In this document: piece by piece, positions 42,244 to 51,088 of the stretch | How the letters are laid out: each line of letters starts with the position of its first letter | Position numbering within the stretch: position 1 is the first letter of the stretch | NCBI RefSeq assembly: GCF_003219795.1 | Contig: NZ_QJVC01000010.1 | Location: 37,395 to 101,394, forward strand | From: Arthrobacter psychrolactophilus | GTDB taxonomy: Bacteria > Actinomycetota > Actinomycetes > Actinomycetales > Micrococcaceae | Reading direction: 5' to 3' | DNA length: 64,000 nucleotides | Program-made: the position numbers and the translations under genes | Notes under the pieces: generated by a model | Told to the model about the DNA's origin: nothing | Database searches by the model: none | The model's input: the letters and a program-made list of their open reading frames with translations, nothing else

Positions 42244-43929
42244 CTACTTTGACAGCGTCTGCTGCGTAAAGACAGGCGCGTCCACATTCAGATCGGCCTC
42301 ATACTCTGCGCGCATCTTGTCGCCACCTTCGGCCTTCCACCGCTTGAGGACCTCGGCATGCTCGGAGACCTTGGCGCGGCCGGTGATGATGTCGACGGTC
42401 TTGTCGCGGATGATCTTGGTGATCTTGGGCCCGACTTTGGCGTTCGTGTCGGAGTACGACCCGTTCGTGGGGTTACGCCAGGCAAATTCGAGCAGCTTCT
42501 TCTCTGCCTCATACACATAGTTCGTGACTTGCGGGAAGCCCGGGTTGAAGTTGACGCGCTCCGGTGCCGTCATGATGTTCAACGCGCTGACCACGCCGGG
42601 CACATTCTTGAGCCCTTCGGCATTGAGGATCGGGTTGCCATCGGCATCGTAGTCAAAGTCCTTGCCGGCGACGCCGTAGTTCTTGGCGAGGTATTCCTCG
42701 GTGCCAAACGGAGCCGAGAGCCAGTTAACCAGGGCCAGCTGTTCCTTGATGCGTTTCTCATCGGTCTTCTTGAAGGCCGTATAACCGACAGTTCCGTAGC
42801 CCATGTTGTAGCTCGGGGTGATCTTGCCATCGAAGCTAAACGGCACCAACAGCTCAATGTCCGCTTTGGCATCCAAGGCCCGGAAGCTGCCCACGTCGCG
42901 CGGACCGGAAACAACCATGGCACCCAGGGAACCGTTCACAATCCGGGTCTTGGCGTTGGTCATGTTGACGTCAGGGTAGAACGCACCGGCGGCAAAGAGT
43001 TTCGCCACGTATTCCAGACCGGAAAGGTAGGCTTCGGTCTCGTACAGGTGCGTCAGGCTGCGATCCGCATTGACGGCCCAGCCGTTCGGCGCACCAAGAC
43101 ACTGCGTCACAATATTGAGAACGTTGACGTACGCCGGCTCCAAAGCATATTGCTGCTTGGAGGGATCGCTGAGTTCTTTGACCTTGTCGAAGAATTCGTC
43201 CGCGTCCTTGGCGTTGAGCCCACCCACCTTGGACCAGGTGGCCTTATTGCCCAGCATGACCTGTCCAAAGGGTGTGCTGGGGATGGGTGCGCCCCAGATC
43301 TTTCCATTGACGACGGCGGTCCGCCAGGAATCGGGCTTAAGTGCGGCCAGGTTGGGGTACTCAAGGACGGCGTCCCCCGAGAGGTATGGCGTTAGATCTT
43401 CAAACTTGGCCTCGAGCATGGCACCCACATTGGGCAGGCCCTGGTTCGGCGGAATCCACATCAAATCCGGCAGCGTGTCACCGGCGAGAATCGTGGCGAA
43501 CTTGGCCGGGTAGCCGTCTCCTGTATCCTCAACGATCTGCATGTTGAACTCGCCACCGAGGGCCGAGTTGAGGCGCTGCCAGAAGGGGTTGTCCGGCATG
43601 GCTGGAGCCATGATTTCAAAGGTCTCGGAGAGTACGCTGACGGGGCCGGTGAGCGGCTTGGCCGTTGTCGAGGCAACCGGCTTAGGCATATTGATAAACC
43701 CAGCCTCCAAACCATCGGCATTTCCGGGCAGGTCAGCAACCACATCGGTGAATTCCTTGTACGTGGGTAAGACGACCGCCTTGGACGCTTCGGCCCCGCC
43801 TCCCTTGGCCCCGGCACCGCCGCCGCAGGCTGAAAGCGTCCCACTCAAGGCCACTGCGGCAACTGAAATGCCGGCCAGCCCGAGGAAGTTACGTCGTGAA
43901 ACTCCAACAGTATTGATAGAACGCTTCAT
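42244..43929 (-). CDS. Sugar ABC transporter solute-binding lipoprotein (LplA-like)
   Basis: A 561-residue binding protein, long like the LplA/YtcQ group that binds oligo- or polysaccharide fragments. The N-terminus combines a Tat-type SRRNFLGLAG motif with a lipobox LSGTLSACGGG (lipidated Cys at about residue 35), so it is a lipoprotein on the outer face of the membrane. The mature part shows family-1 binding-protein features such as GDTLPDLMWIPPNQGLPNV and DVNMTNAKTRIVNGSLGAMV. It is followed by lacI and preceded by the two permease genes. The exact sugar is unknown. Confidence 0.9.
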   Translation of the reverse strand: MKRSINTVGVSRRNFLGLAGISVAAVALSGTLSACGGGAGAKGGGAEASKAVVLPTYKEFTDVVADLPGNADGLEAGFINMPKPVASTTAKPLTGPVSVLSETFEIMAPAMPDNPFWQRLNSALGGEFNMQIVEDTGDGYPAKFATILAGDTLPDLMWIPPNQGLPNVGAMLEAKFEDLTPYLSGDAVLEYPNLAALKPDSWRTAVVNGKIWGAPIPSTPFGQVMLGNKATWSKVGGLNAKDADEFFDKVKELSDPSKQQYALEPAYVNVLNIVTQCLGAPNGWAVNADRSLTHLYETEAYLSGLEYVAKLFAAGAFYPDVNMTNAKTRIVNGSLGAMVVSGPRDVGSFRALDAKADIELLVPFSFDGKITPSYNMGYGTVGYTAFKKTDEKRIKEQLALVNWLSAPFGTEEYLAKNYGVAGKDFDYDADGNPILNAEGLKNVPGVVSALNIMTAPERVNFNPGFPQVTNYVYEAEKKLLEFAWRNPTNGSYSDTNAKVGPKITKIIRDKTVDIITGRAKVSEHAEVLKRWKAEGGDKMRAEYEADLNVDAPVFTQQTLSK

Positions 43930-43977
43930 GTTAAACCACTTTCTCTTGAAACCAGGTTGTGAAAAGTTGTGTGCTGA

Positions 43978-44958
43978 CTAACCCTTGATGGCGCCGGTAA
44001 TGACGCCCTTGGTGAAGTGCTTTTGTAGGAATGGGTAGACGATAAGAATGGGTAGCAGGGCCACCACCACAATGGCCATCTGCATCGATTGAGGAGGAGG
44101 CGTGGACGTCACCCCGATTGCTTCGGCCATCGATCCGCCCTGGACAACGTAGTTGCGCAGCACGAGCTGGACCGGATACAGGGTTTGATCGTTGATGTAG
44201 ATCATGGCGTTGAAAAACGCGTTCCAGAACCCCACGGCATAAAAAAGACCCACGACGGCAATCACTGCTTTCGATAGCGGTAACACGACCTTGCGCAGAA
44301 TCATGAAGTCGCTGGCCCCGTCGATACGAGCGGCCTCGATGAGTTCGGTGGGGATGTTCATGAAGAAAGACCGCATCACCACGAAGTTGAAGGCGGCAAA
44401 TGTTCCCGGCAGGATCAGCGACCAGACCGTATTCAGCAGGCCCAGCTGCTTGACCATCAAGAACATGGGAATCAGGCCCGGCGCAAACAGCAAGGTAAAC
44501 AGCACCAGCATCAACACCGGGCGGCCCAACATGACGGGCCGGCTGGTGGCATACGCCATCGTGATCGTGATGAACAGTGCCAAGAAGGTGCCCACCGCGG
44601 TGATGAAGGCGCTGACACCGAGTGCCCGGATCATGAATTCACCGCTGAAGATGGCTTGGTACGCGGCAAAACTGGGATGGGTGGGCCAGAGCACGAATCC
44701 ACCGGCGGCTATCAACTGTTCGTCATCGGCGAGGGACGTGGAGATAACCAGCAGCAAGGGGATGACGATCGAAAGGCTGATCCCTCCGATGATGATGGCC
44801 TTGATGGTGCCGTATAGGGGTGAGGCCGGCTCTTTCCAGGCGGGCCGTCCCGGGTTGAAGCTCAACTGCTTGCTCAAGCGTTTCGTGGCGCGCCGGTCGG
44901 ACAATGTCGCCGTCATGCTGCTCTCCTTGCTGGATGAGGTAATGGTCGGGGTGCTCAT
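43978..44958 (-). CDS. Carbohydrate ABC transporter permease (LplC/MalG-like)
   Basis: A 326-residue membrane subunit with six helices after a basic cytoplasmic N-terminus of about 50 residues. The EAA loop reads ELIEAARIDGASDFMILRKV (about residues 205-224) and the C-terminus ends in YPFLQKHFTKGVITGAIKG, typical of the LplC/YtcP group. ATGA overlap joins it to the upstream permease gene. An internal ATG (MTATLSDRR) is a possible alternative start. It forms a heterodimer with the product of 44955-46010; the ATPase must come from elsewhere, as is usual for such actinobacterial importers. Confidence 0.93.
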   Translation of the reverse strand: MSTPTITSSSKESSMTATLSDRRATKRLSKQLSFNPGRPAWKEPASPLYGTIKAIIIGGISLSIVIPLLLVISTSLADDEQLIAAGGFVLWPTHPSFAAYQAIFSGEFMIRALGVSAFITAVGTFLALFITITMAYATSRPVMLGRPVLMLVLFTLLFAPGLIPMFLMVKQLGLLNTVWSLILPGTFAAFNFVVMRSFFMNIPTELIEAARIDGASDFMILRKVVLPLSKAVIAVVGLFYAVGFWNAFFNAMIYINDQTLYPVQLVLRNYVVQGGSMAEAIGVTSTPPPQSMQMAIVVVALLPILIVYPFLQKHFTKGVITGAIKG

Positions 44959-46010
44959 GAACCCACCTTCTTTTGGAAGATTCCGGGTTCGCCGAGGCGG
45001 TGGGCCACCTTGTTGGCCGCGAAAATCAAGAGTGCGCCCACCACACCCTTGGCGAGACCTGCCGCGGCACCGGCGCTCCAGCCGCCGCCAACAACGCCAG
45101 CAAAGTAGGTGAAGGTGTCCAGTACTTCGGAGGCTCCGGCGCCCACGGCATCGTGTTGCAGGAGGAATTGTTCAAAGCCCACGCTGAGAATGTCGCCGAT
45201 GCGCAGGATCAACAACAAGACGATGATGGAGCGCAAGCCCGGAAGGGTGATGTGCCACATGCGGCGCCACCGTCCAGCGCCGTCGGCCGCTGCAGCTTCG
45301 TAGAGGGATCCATCGATGGAGGCCAGAGAGGCAAGGAAGATGATCATGGCCCACCCGGCGTCCTTCCAGACGAGCTGGATGGTGGCCAGGAGCGGGAAGG
45401 TATCTGGGTTAGTCATGAATGGAACGGTGTCCAAGCCCAGATCCCGCAGGGTGTTGTTGACCAGACCCGCACCACCTAACACCTGCTGGAACAAGGCAAT
45501 GACGAGCACCCACGAGAGAAAGTGCGGCAGGTATACCAGCGATTGGAACCAGCGCCGGAGCTTGTTGCTCACGAGGGAGTCCACGATCAGCGCCAAGCCC
45601 AGGGGCACCGGGAAAAACAAGACCAGTTGCCATACGGCCAGTACGATCGTGTTTCGTAGCGCTACCCAGAAGTCCGGGTTGAAGTACAAGTCCACAAAGT
45701 TCTGCAGGCCAACCCATTCGCTGCCCGAGATCCCGAGAAACGGCTGGTAGTCCTGAAAGGCGATGACATTGCCCAGGATCGGGATATAAAAGAACAACGC
45801 CAGGAATGCCACACCCGGAACCATCATCAACAGCATCTGCCAGTCTCGGCCCAAACGGGTTCGCCACGAGAGCTTTCGCAGGGGAACATCGTGAGCAAGC
45901 GGGCGCCTCTTTCCGGAGGTTCGTCCCGGCGTGCGCTGCCGATCGGGTGCCGTCCCGGAAACATCGGCCGAGGCAATCCGCGACACCGTTTCCTCTTGCA
46001 TCTGACTCAT
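44955..46010 (-). CDS. Sugar ABC transporter permease (LplB-like)
   Basis: A 351-residue membrane subunit. After a hydrophilic N-terminus (about residues 1-55) come six helices beginning MLLMMVPGVAFLALFFYIPI. The EAA loop is LYEAAAADGAGRWRRMWHIT (about residues 235-254), and the TYFAGVVGGGWSAGAAAGLAKG stretch near the end is characteristic of LplB-type permeases. CAGGAG precedes the ATG. It is the first gene of the leftward ABC operon; two dyads in the upstream spacer mark the likely promoter. Confidence 0.93.
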   Translation of the reverse strand: MSQMQEETVSRIASADVSGTAPDRQRTPGRTSGKRRPLAHDVPLRKLSWRTRLGRDWQMLLMMVPGVAFLALFFYIPILGNVIAFQDYQPFLGISGSEWVGLQNFVDLYFNPDFWVALRNTIVLAVWQLVLFFPVPLGLALIVDSLVSNKLRRWFQSLVYLPHFLSWVLVIALFQQVLGGAGLVNNTLRDLGLDTVPFMTNPDTFPLLATIQLVWKDAGWAMIIFLASLASIDGSLYEAAAADGAGRWRRMWHITLPGLRSIIVLLLILRIGDILSVGFEQFLLQHDAVGAGASEVLDTFTYFAGVVGGGWSAGAAAGLAKGVVGALLIFAANKVAHRLGEPGIFQKKVGS

Positions 46011-46083
46011 CGCTACTCCTGATCGTTACGGAACGGTCAACTCCTTCGTTGAACTCACGAAACCGTGCTTTCAACGGTCAATG

Positions 46084-46097
46084 GTTAACCGATTAAC
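46084..46097 (-). promoter_or_regulatory. Candidate LacI-family operator upstream of the sugar ABC operon
   Basis: GTTAACCGATTAAC is a 14-base dyad with a central CG, the usual form of LacI-family sites, with 12 of 14 positions symmetric. On the minus strand it directly follows a TATCGT hexamer that lies 17 bases after TTGCAT, so a repressor here would cover the transcription start. The gene start is about 75 bases further on. Confidence 0.6.
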
Positions 46098-46117
46098 AAC
46101 GATAAGTGACTCCCACC

Positions 46118-46132
46118 ACATATGCAATATGT
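46118..46132. promoter_or_regulatory. Second dyad upstream of the sugar ABC operon
   Basis: ACATAT-GCA-ATATGT is a perfect inverted repeat with a three-base centre, in the -35 region of the promoter proposed for the ABC operon. It differs from the LacI-type dyad, so a second regulator is possible. Confidence 0.4.
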
Positions 46133-46189
46133 TGGATGAAATTCTTTTCAAACCGTCAGTAACAATCATGTTTCGTCTGCGTTTCGACA

Positions 46190-46250
46190 AAAGAAACGCC
46201 CGCCTCCCAGGAGTGCCCGGAGGTAACCGGGAACGCTTGGGAGGCGGGCG
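46190..46250 (-). terminator. Terminator of the gatCAB operon
   Basis: CGCCCGCCTCCCA (46197-46209) pairs with TGGGAGGCGGGCG (46238-46250). On the minus strand the stem is followed by TTTCTTTTG. It lies 43 bases after the gatB stop. Confidence 0.88.
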
Positions 46251-46292
46251 CAGGAACCGTTGCACGGGTGCAACGGTCAATGCCGCAAGGAC

Positions 46293-47801
46293 TTAGCCCT
46301 CGACACCCAGGGTCTTGAGGATCAATTCGCGCACGCGGCCGGCGTCGGCCTGTCCACGTGTCACCTTCATGACGCCACCAACGATGGCACCAACGGCCTG
46401 AATCTTGCCGCCTCGGATCTTGTCCGCAACGTCGGGCTGAGCTGCCAAGGCTTCATCGATGGCGGTCTGCAACGCACCATCGTCGGACACCACGGCGAGG
46501 CCGCGCTTAGCCACCACCTCGGTGGGCGTACCCTCGCCCTCAAGGACGCCGTCGAGCACCTTGCGGGCCAACTTGTCATTGATGGCACCTGAGGCGATGA
46601 GCTTTTCGATCTCAACCACGACGGCGGGGCTGACGCCCAGCGCTGCGGGGTCAACGTCGGCCAGCTTGGCGCGGCGGGCGATCTCGCCCATCCACCATTT
46701 GCGGGCAGCCGCAGCGGTCGCACCGGCGGTGACGGTCTCTTCGATCTCGTCCATGAGTCCGGCGTTGACCACGTCGCGGAATTCCAGATCCGAGTAGCCC
46801 CAGTCAGCCTGGAGACGCTTGCGGCGCTCGGCCGGCGGCTCCGGCAAAGTGGCGCGGAGTTCTTCAACCCACTCGGCCGTGGTCACGATGGGCACCAGGT
46901 CCGGTTCCGGAAAGTAACGGTAGTCATCAGCATCGGACTTGGGACGGCCTGAGGTGGTCGACTTGGTGTCTTCGTGCCAGTGGCGGGTTTCCTGGGTGAT
47001 CAACACACCGGAATCCAAGACGGCAGCGTGACGCTGGATCTCGAACTTCACGGCGTTCTCGACGGCGCGCAAGGAGTTCACGTTCTTCGTCTCGGTACGG
47101 GTACCGAACTTTTCCTGGCCGTAGGGGCGCAGGGAAACGTTGGCGTCGCAACGGACGTTGCCGCGCTCCATCTTGGCATCGGAGACGCCAAGGTTCTTGA
47201 CGATTTCGCGGATGGCGGCAACATAAGCCTTGGCCAATTCGGGGGCACGTGAACCGACATTTTCGATGGGCTTGGTGACAATTTCCACCAACGGAACGCC
47301 CGAGCGGTTGTAGTCAACGAGCGAGAAATCCGCACCCTGGATGCGTCCGGTGGAGCCACCCATGTGGGTGAGCTTTCCGGCGTCCTCTTCCATGTGGGCA
47401 CGCTCGATCTCGACGCGGAAGACCGTGCCGTCCTCGAGCTCAATGTCGATCCAGCCGTCGTAGCAAATCGGATCTTCGTACTGCGACGTCTGGAAGTTTT
47501 TGGGTGTGTCCGGGTAGAAGTACTGCTTGCGAGCAAAGGTGCAGTGCTCGGCAATCTTGCAGTTCAGCGCCAGGCCGATCAAGATCGAGGACTCAACAGC
47601 CTTCTTGTTCACAACCGGAAGGACGCCGGGCAGACCCAAGCAAACCTCGTTGACGTTCGAGTTGGGCTCGTCACCAAACACGTTCGGTGCGGAGGAGAAC
47701 ATCTTGGTCTTGGTGTTCAACTCAACGTGAACCTCAAAACCGAGAACGGGATCGTACTTTTCCATGGCTTCTTCGAAGCTCAAAATGGTGTCAACGCTCA
47801 T
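46293..47801 (-). CDS. gatB: Asp-tRNA(Asn)/Glu-tRNA(Gln) amidotransferase subunit B
   Basis: Kinase/tRNA-recognition subunit of GatCAB, which amidates Glu-tRNA-Gln (and Asp-tRNA-Asn). At 502 residues it is full length: the GatB cradle with VLGFEVHVELNTKTKMFS (about residues 19-36), CLGLPGVLPVVN, and the DYNRSGVPLVEIVTKP motif (about 164-179). The C-terminal YqeY-like tail ends in GVMKVTRGQADAGRVRELIL. Its ATG overlaps the gatA stop by one base (TAATG), with GAGGAGG inside gatA. It is the last gene of gatC-gatA-gatB and is followed by a strong terminator. Confidence 0.97.
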   Translation of the reverse strand: MSVDTILSFEEAMEKYDPVLGFEVHVELNTKTKMFSSAPNVFGDEPNSNVNEVCLGLPGVLPVVNKKAVESSILIGLALNCKIAEHCTFARKQYFYPDTPKNFQTSQYEDPICYDGWIDIELEDGTVFRVEIERAHMEEDAGKLTHMGGSTGRIQGADFSLVDYNRSGVPLVEIVTKPIENVGSRAPELAKAYVAAIREIVKNLGVSDAKMERGNVRCDANVSLRPYGQEKFGTRTETKNVNSLRAVENAVKFEIQRHAAVLDSGVLITQETRHWHEDTKSTTSGRPKSDADDYRYFPEPDLVPIVTTAEWVEELRATLPEPPAERRKRLQADWGYSDLEFRDVVNAGLMDEIEETVTAGATAAAARKWWMGEIARRAKLADVDPAALGVSPAVVVEIEKLIASGAINDKLARKVLDGVLEGEGTPTEVVAKRGLAVVSDDGALQTAIDEALAAQPDVADKIRGGKIQAVGAIVGGVMKVTRGQADAGRVRELILKTLGVEG

Positions 47802-49345
47802 TAGTTAGCCTCCTCGGCTGCAACAGCTGTGCTAGCAAGTTCGGGCGCCTGGTTCAGCATGGGGCCGCCCCACTTGGCCTCGAGCAGGGATTCCAAGACA
47901 GCACCCACACGGTAAACGCGGGCGTCTTCGCGAGCCGGAGCCAGCAGCTGGATACCAACGGGCAGGCCGTCTTCGTCAGCAAGGCCACCGGGCAGGGTCA
48001 GACCTGGGATACCGGCCAGGTTAGCCGGAATCGTGGCAACGTCCTGCAGGTACATCGACAGCGGATCATCGAGCTTCTCGCCGAGCTTGAACGCCGTGGT
48101 GGGCGTGGTCGGGGAGATCAGCACGTCAACCTGAGCAAATGCGGCCTCGAAGTCGCGCTGCACCAGGGTGCGCACGCGCTGTGCGGAACCGTAGTAAGCA
48201 TCGTAGTAACCGGCGCTCAAGGCGTAGGTACCCAAGATGATGCGGCGCTTGACCTCGTCGCCAAACCCGGCGGCGCGAGTGGCACCCATGACGCGCTCGA
48301 TGGTGAGCGGGCCTTCGGTGGGCAGAGTGCGCAAACCAAAGCGGACGCCGTCGAACTTGGCGAGGTTAGAAGAAGCCTCGCTGGGCATAATCAGGTAGTA
48401 GGCACCAAGGGCGTAACCAAAGTTCGGGCAGGAAACCTCGACGATTTCTGCCCCTGCTTCGCGCAGGAGTTCCAGGGATTCGTTGAAACGGTTTTCAACA
48501 CCGGCCTGAAAACCTTCGCCGTGCAGTTCCTTGATGACACCGATCTTCATGCCCTTGACGTTGCCCAAACGAGCGGCGTCGGCCAGGCCCGTGGAGGCGT
48601 CGGTCAGCGAGGTGGAGTCCTGGGGATCGTATCCGCCGATGACTTCCTGCAACAGTGCTGAGTCCAAAACCGTGCGCGATACCGGGCCGATCTGGTCCAG
48701 CGAGGACGCCATAGCGATGGCACCATAACGCGACACCGCACCATAGGTGGGCTTGACGCCTACGGTGCCCGTGACGGAACCGGGCTGGCGGATGGATCCA
48801 CCTGTGTCCGTTCCGAGGGCCAGAGGAGCCTCGAAGGAAGCAACGGCTGCGGCGGAACCACCACCGGAACCACCGGGAATCCGGTCCAGATCCCAAGGGT
48901 TGCGCGTGAGGCCATAAGCGGAGTGCTCCGTGGAGGAACCCATGGCGAATTCGTCGAGGTTGGTCTTACCCAGCATCGGCATGCGTGCGGCGCGGATCTT
49001 CTTGATGACGGTGGCGTCGTACGGGCTCATCCAGCCCTCAAGGATCTTGGAGGCAGCCGTGGTGGGCTGACCCTTCGTGACGATCAAGTCCTTGATGGCG
49101 ATCGGCACACCGGCGAGCTCGTGGAGCTCTTCACCGGCAGCGCGGCGGGCGTCAACGTCAGCAGCAACCGCGAGGGCTTCTTCGCCGTTAACGTGCAAGA
49201 ACGCGTGGATGCCGCGCTCTCCGCCGTCGATCTCGGCGATGCGGTTAAGGTGAGCCTGAACCAGTTCAACGGAGGTAATTTCTCCGGAGGCCAGCTTGGC
49301 GGCCATCTCGGCCGCGCTGGAACGGATCAATTCAGATGCAGTCAT
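47801..49345 (-). CDS. gatA: Asp-tRNA(Asn)/Glu-tRNA(Gln) amidotransferase subunit A
   Basis: Glutaminase subunit of GatCAB, 514 residues, amidase-signature family. The catalytic Lys lies in [10 protein letters not shown] (about residue 86), the cis-Ser region in [16 protein letters not shown], and the nucleophile Ser in [14 protein letters not shown]. The GGSGGGS variant of the amidase signature also occurs in other actinobacterial GatA. GAGGAGA precedes the ATG, three bases after the gatC stop. Confidence 0.97.
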   Translation of the reverse strand: MTASELIRSSAAEMAAKLASGEITSVELVQAHLNRIAEIDGGERGIHAFLHVNGEEALAVAADVDARRAAGEELHELAGVPIAIKDLIVTKGQPTTAASKILEGWMSPYDATVIKKIRAARMPMLGKTNLDEFAMGSSTEHSAYGLTRNPWDLDRIPGGSGGGSAAAVASFEAPLALGTDTGGSIRQPGSVTGTVGVKPTYGAVSRYGAIAMASSLDQIGPVSRTVLDSALLQEVIGGYDPQDSTSLTDASTGLADAARLGNVKGMKIGVIKELHGEGFQAGVENRFNESLELLREAGAEIVEVSCPNFGYALGAYYLIMPSEASSNLAKFDGVRFGLRTLPTEGPLTIERVMGATRAAGFGDEVKRRIILGTYALSAGYYDAYYGSAQRVRTLVQRDFEAAFAQVDVLISPTTPTTAFKLGEKLDDPLSMYLQDVATIPANLAGIPGLTLPGGLADEDGLPVGIQLLAPAREDARVYRVGAVLESLLEAKWGGPMLNQAPELASTAVAAEEAN

Positions 49346-49348
49346 GGA

Positions 49349-49645
49349 TTAGCTCTCCTCCAGAATTGCCGGAACCTTGAAGCGGCCGGAAGCAGCATCG
49401 GGTGCCCCGGACAGGGCTTCGTCAACGGTCAAAACATGGCCAACCACGTCTTCACGCATGACATTGGTCAGCGGAATCGGGTGTGAGGTGGCGGGAACAT
49501 CCGCACCTGCAGCCTCGCTGACGCTCTTAATTGAATCCACAATTACTGCCAGCTCTGTGGCCATGCGGTCCAGTTCGTCGTCGCTCATCTCGATGTGAGC
49601 CAGTTGCGCCAAATGCGCCACGTCGTCACGGTTGATCGCAGCCAT
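49349..49645 (-). CDS. gatC: Asp-tRNA(Asn)/Glu-tRNA(Gln) amidotransferase subunit C
   Basis: Small (98-residue) helical subunit that wraps around GatA and holds the GatAB complex together. VAHLAQLAHIEMSDDELDRM and the later VPATSHPIPLTNVMREDVV are typical GatC segments. AGGGGAGA lies before the ATG. It is the first gene of the gatCAB operon; its upstream spacer contains an A/T-rich stretch (49659-49700). Confidence 0.95.
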   Translation of the reverse strand: MAAINRDDVAHLAQLAHIEMSDDELDRMATELAVIVDSIKSVSEAAGADVPATSHPIPLTNVMREDVVGHVLTVDEALSGAPDAASGRFKVPAILEES

Positions 49646-49752
49646 GGATCTCCCCTACAAAAAAGAAAAAAGTTATCGCTACTACCTTATCGTTTTCGCG
49701 CACCATGATTTGCCCTGTGCCAACAGATCGCTATCTCGTTGCCCACACCTTG

Positions 49753-49786
49753 CCGGTGCTGCTGGGCAGGTGCCCGGCAGCACCGG
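49753..49786. terminator. Hairpin downstream of the RidA-like gene
   Basis: CCGGTGCTGCTGGGC (49753-49767) pairs with GCCCGGCAGCACCGG (49772-49786) with one mismatch around AGGT. It lies three bases after the RidA stop and separates that gene from gatC. There is no clear T-run. Confidence 0.65.
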
Positions 49787-49789
49787 GCG

Positions 49790-50167
49790 TTATCGCTGTG
49801 CGACGAGTTCGATTTCAACCTTCATGGCGGCGTCAAGGAACGGCAAGACGTGGACCAGAGCCATGGTGGGGCGAATCTCGCCGAAGACTTCTCCGTGGGC
49901 CCGGCCGGCTTCTTCCCAGGCACTGATGTCTGTCAGGTAGATCTTGGACTGCACCACATCTGCGAAGGAGAATCCAGCCTCGGCCAGGACGGCTTCGAGC
50001 TTGCTCAGGATGTATGCGCTCTGCTCATAGAAGCCCTCGCCAACAACAGTCCCGTCCGGGCCCGCGGCCGAGGTTGCGGAAATGTACAGGGTGTCATTGA
50101 CCTGCACGGCGCGGGAGTAACCAAGAGTCTTTTCCCAGCTGGAACCGGAACCATAAATTTTGCGCAC
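49790..50167 (-). CDS. RidA family protein
   Basis: A 125-residue YjgF/YER057c/UK114-family protein; members hydrolyse reactive enamine/imine intermediates or act as related deaminases. Family segments are YSRAVQVNDTLYISATSA, AAGPDGTVVGEGFYEQ, ILSKLEAVLAEAGFSFADVV and YLTDISAWEEAG. The C-terminal RPTMALVHVLPFLDAAMKVEIE lacks the arginine-preceded RxxxxxxxLP spacing of strict RidA, so it may be an Rid subgroup protein. The frame extends to 50239, but GTG 50167 has AAGGAAG upstream and gives the usual N-terminus. It probably follows the acetyltransferase gene in the same direction. Confidence 0.87.
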   Translation of the reverse strand: MRKIYGSGSSWEKTLGYSRAVQVNDTLYISATSAAGPDGTVVGEGFYEQSAYILSKLEAVLAEAGFSFADVVQSKIYLTDISAWEEAGRAHGEVFGEIRPTMALVHVLPFLDAAMKVEIELVAQR

Positions 50168-50285
50168 GTAGTCTTCCTTAGCGTCGTGGGTACTGCACCC
50201 AAATAGTGGAGACCCAACTATAAGGGTGAGTCTTACCACCCTTGGAATTCATTGCGTTTTTCGACGATCTACCGGCGGTTGGGAC

Positions 50286-50783
50286 CTACAGCTCCATCCG
50301 GTAAACGCGCAGCATCTTGCCGTTTTCCGGGATGGGCCAGTCGCGCTCCGGTACGCGTTTGAAGCCAAGCTTTCGGTAGAGTGCGTGGGCCGTGTGCCAA
50401 TCGTCTCCCGTGGTCAGACTGACGGCCACAATCCCCGGGGTTGCCCGTGCATGCTCCAGAATCCAGGCCACCATGGCTTGTCCGGCACCACTGCGCTGCA
50501 CCTCCGGATCGACCACGAGTAGGCGGAATTCCATCTCGTGTTCAAGCGCAATATCCGCCCACTCATCCCCCTGAACGGCCAAGGTTGCCGAGCCAATGAC
50601 CACACCATCGCGTTCGGCCACGATGATGGGCGCCACAGTAGCCCGCTCCGCCACACGCATGATTTGTTGCATGTACGGGTAATCGGCGCTTTGGAAGTAC
50701 CCCGCGCCGAGGTAGGCGGCGGAGGTGATCCGGGCGACGTCGTCGTAGTCGGCTTCGGTGATGGGACGGACGGTAAGGCTCAT
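50286..50783 (-). CDS. GNAT family N-acetyltransferase
   Basis: A 165-residue single-domain acetyltransferase. LTVRPITEADYDDVARIT is a typical opening, and the acetyl-CoA loop reads VDPEVQRSGAGQAMVAWILE (about residues 92-111). TTGDDWHTAHALYRKLGFKR is the beta5/helix segment of the fold. AGGA lies about eleven bases before the ATG. The nested repeat cluster at 50870-51012 lies just upstream of its start. The substrate is unknown. Confidence 0.9.
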   Translation of the reverse strand: MSLTVRPITEADYDDVARITSAAYLGAGYFQSADYPYMQQIMRVAERATVAPIIVAERDGVVIGSATLAVQGDEWADIALEHEMEFRLLVVDPEVQRSGAGQAMVAWILEHARATPGIVAVSLTTGDDWHTAHALYRKLGFKRVPERDWPIPENGKMLRVYRMEL

Positions 50784-50869
50784 GCGTTATTGATTCCTGG
50801 ATCGCGAGTAATTTTCACTGTCATGGACGGTGCCACCTTCATTTTCCACGACCATCTCTTCCCAACAAA

Positions 50870-51012
50870 TTCCTTTAAGCAGCTCCTGCGGGTGCGGGCC
50901 GGTTCCTCGTTTCCTTTAAGCAGCTCCTGCGGGTGCGCTGACTAAACACCCACCGGAGCTGCTTAAGAGAATTCCGGAGCTACGCAACACCCGCAGGAGC
51001 TGCTTAAAAGAA
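50870..51012. repeat. Nested direct and inverted repeat cluster (AAGCAGCTCCTGCGGGTG unit)
   Basis: Two identical 27-base direct copies lie at 50870-50896 and 50911-50937. Two inverted copies follow at 50947-50971 (about four mismatches) and 50988-51012 (one mismatch). The shared core is TTTAAGCAGCTCCTGCGGGTG. Copies 2 and 3 can form an inner hairpin and copies 1 and 4 an outer one. A further decayed piece (GGAGCTACGC) lies at 50976-50985. The arrangement sits in the 305-base divergent spacer between an acetyltransferase gene and the AbiEi-like gene. It resembles a REP/BIME-type element. Confidence 0.85.
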
Positions 51013-51088
51013 TCCCAAAGGGCGTGACTCAGGCCTCGCCTGTGGATAACTCCGAGCATGGGCGGCGATTTCGGATCAGACTGGGATC

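Noticed and set aside
46011-46292. Search for a tRNA or small RNA gene in the gatB to ABC operon spacer
   Set aside because: The only structures are the gat terminator and regulatory dyads; no cloverleaf or conserved T-arm (GGTTCRA) arrangement is present.
50168-50239. N-terminal extension of the RidA frame (MVRLTLIVG...)
   Set aside because: It is unlike RidA N-termini, while GTG 50167 has a good ribosome binding site.
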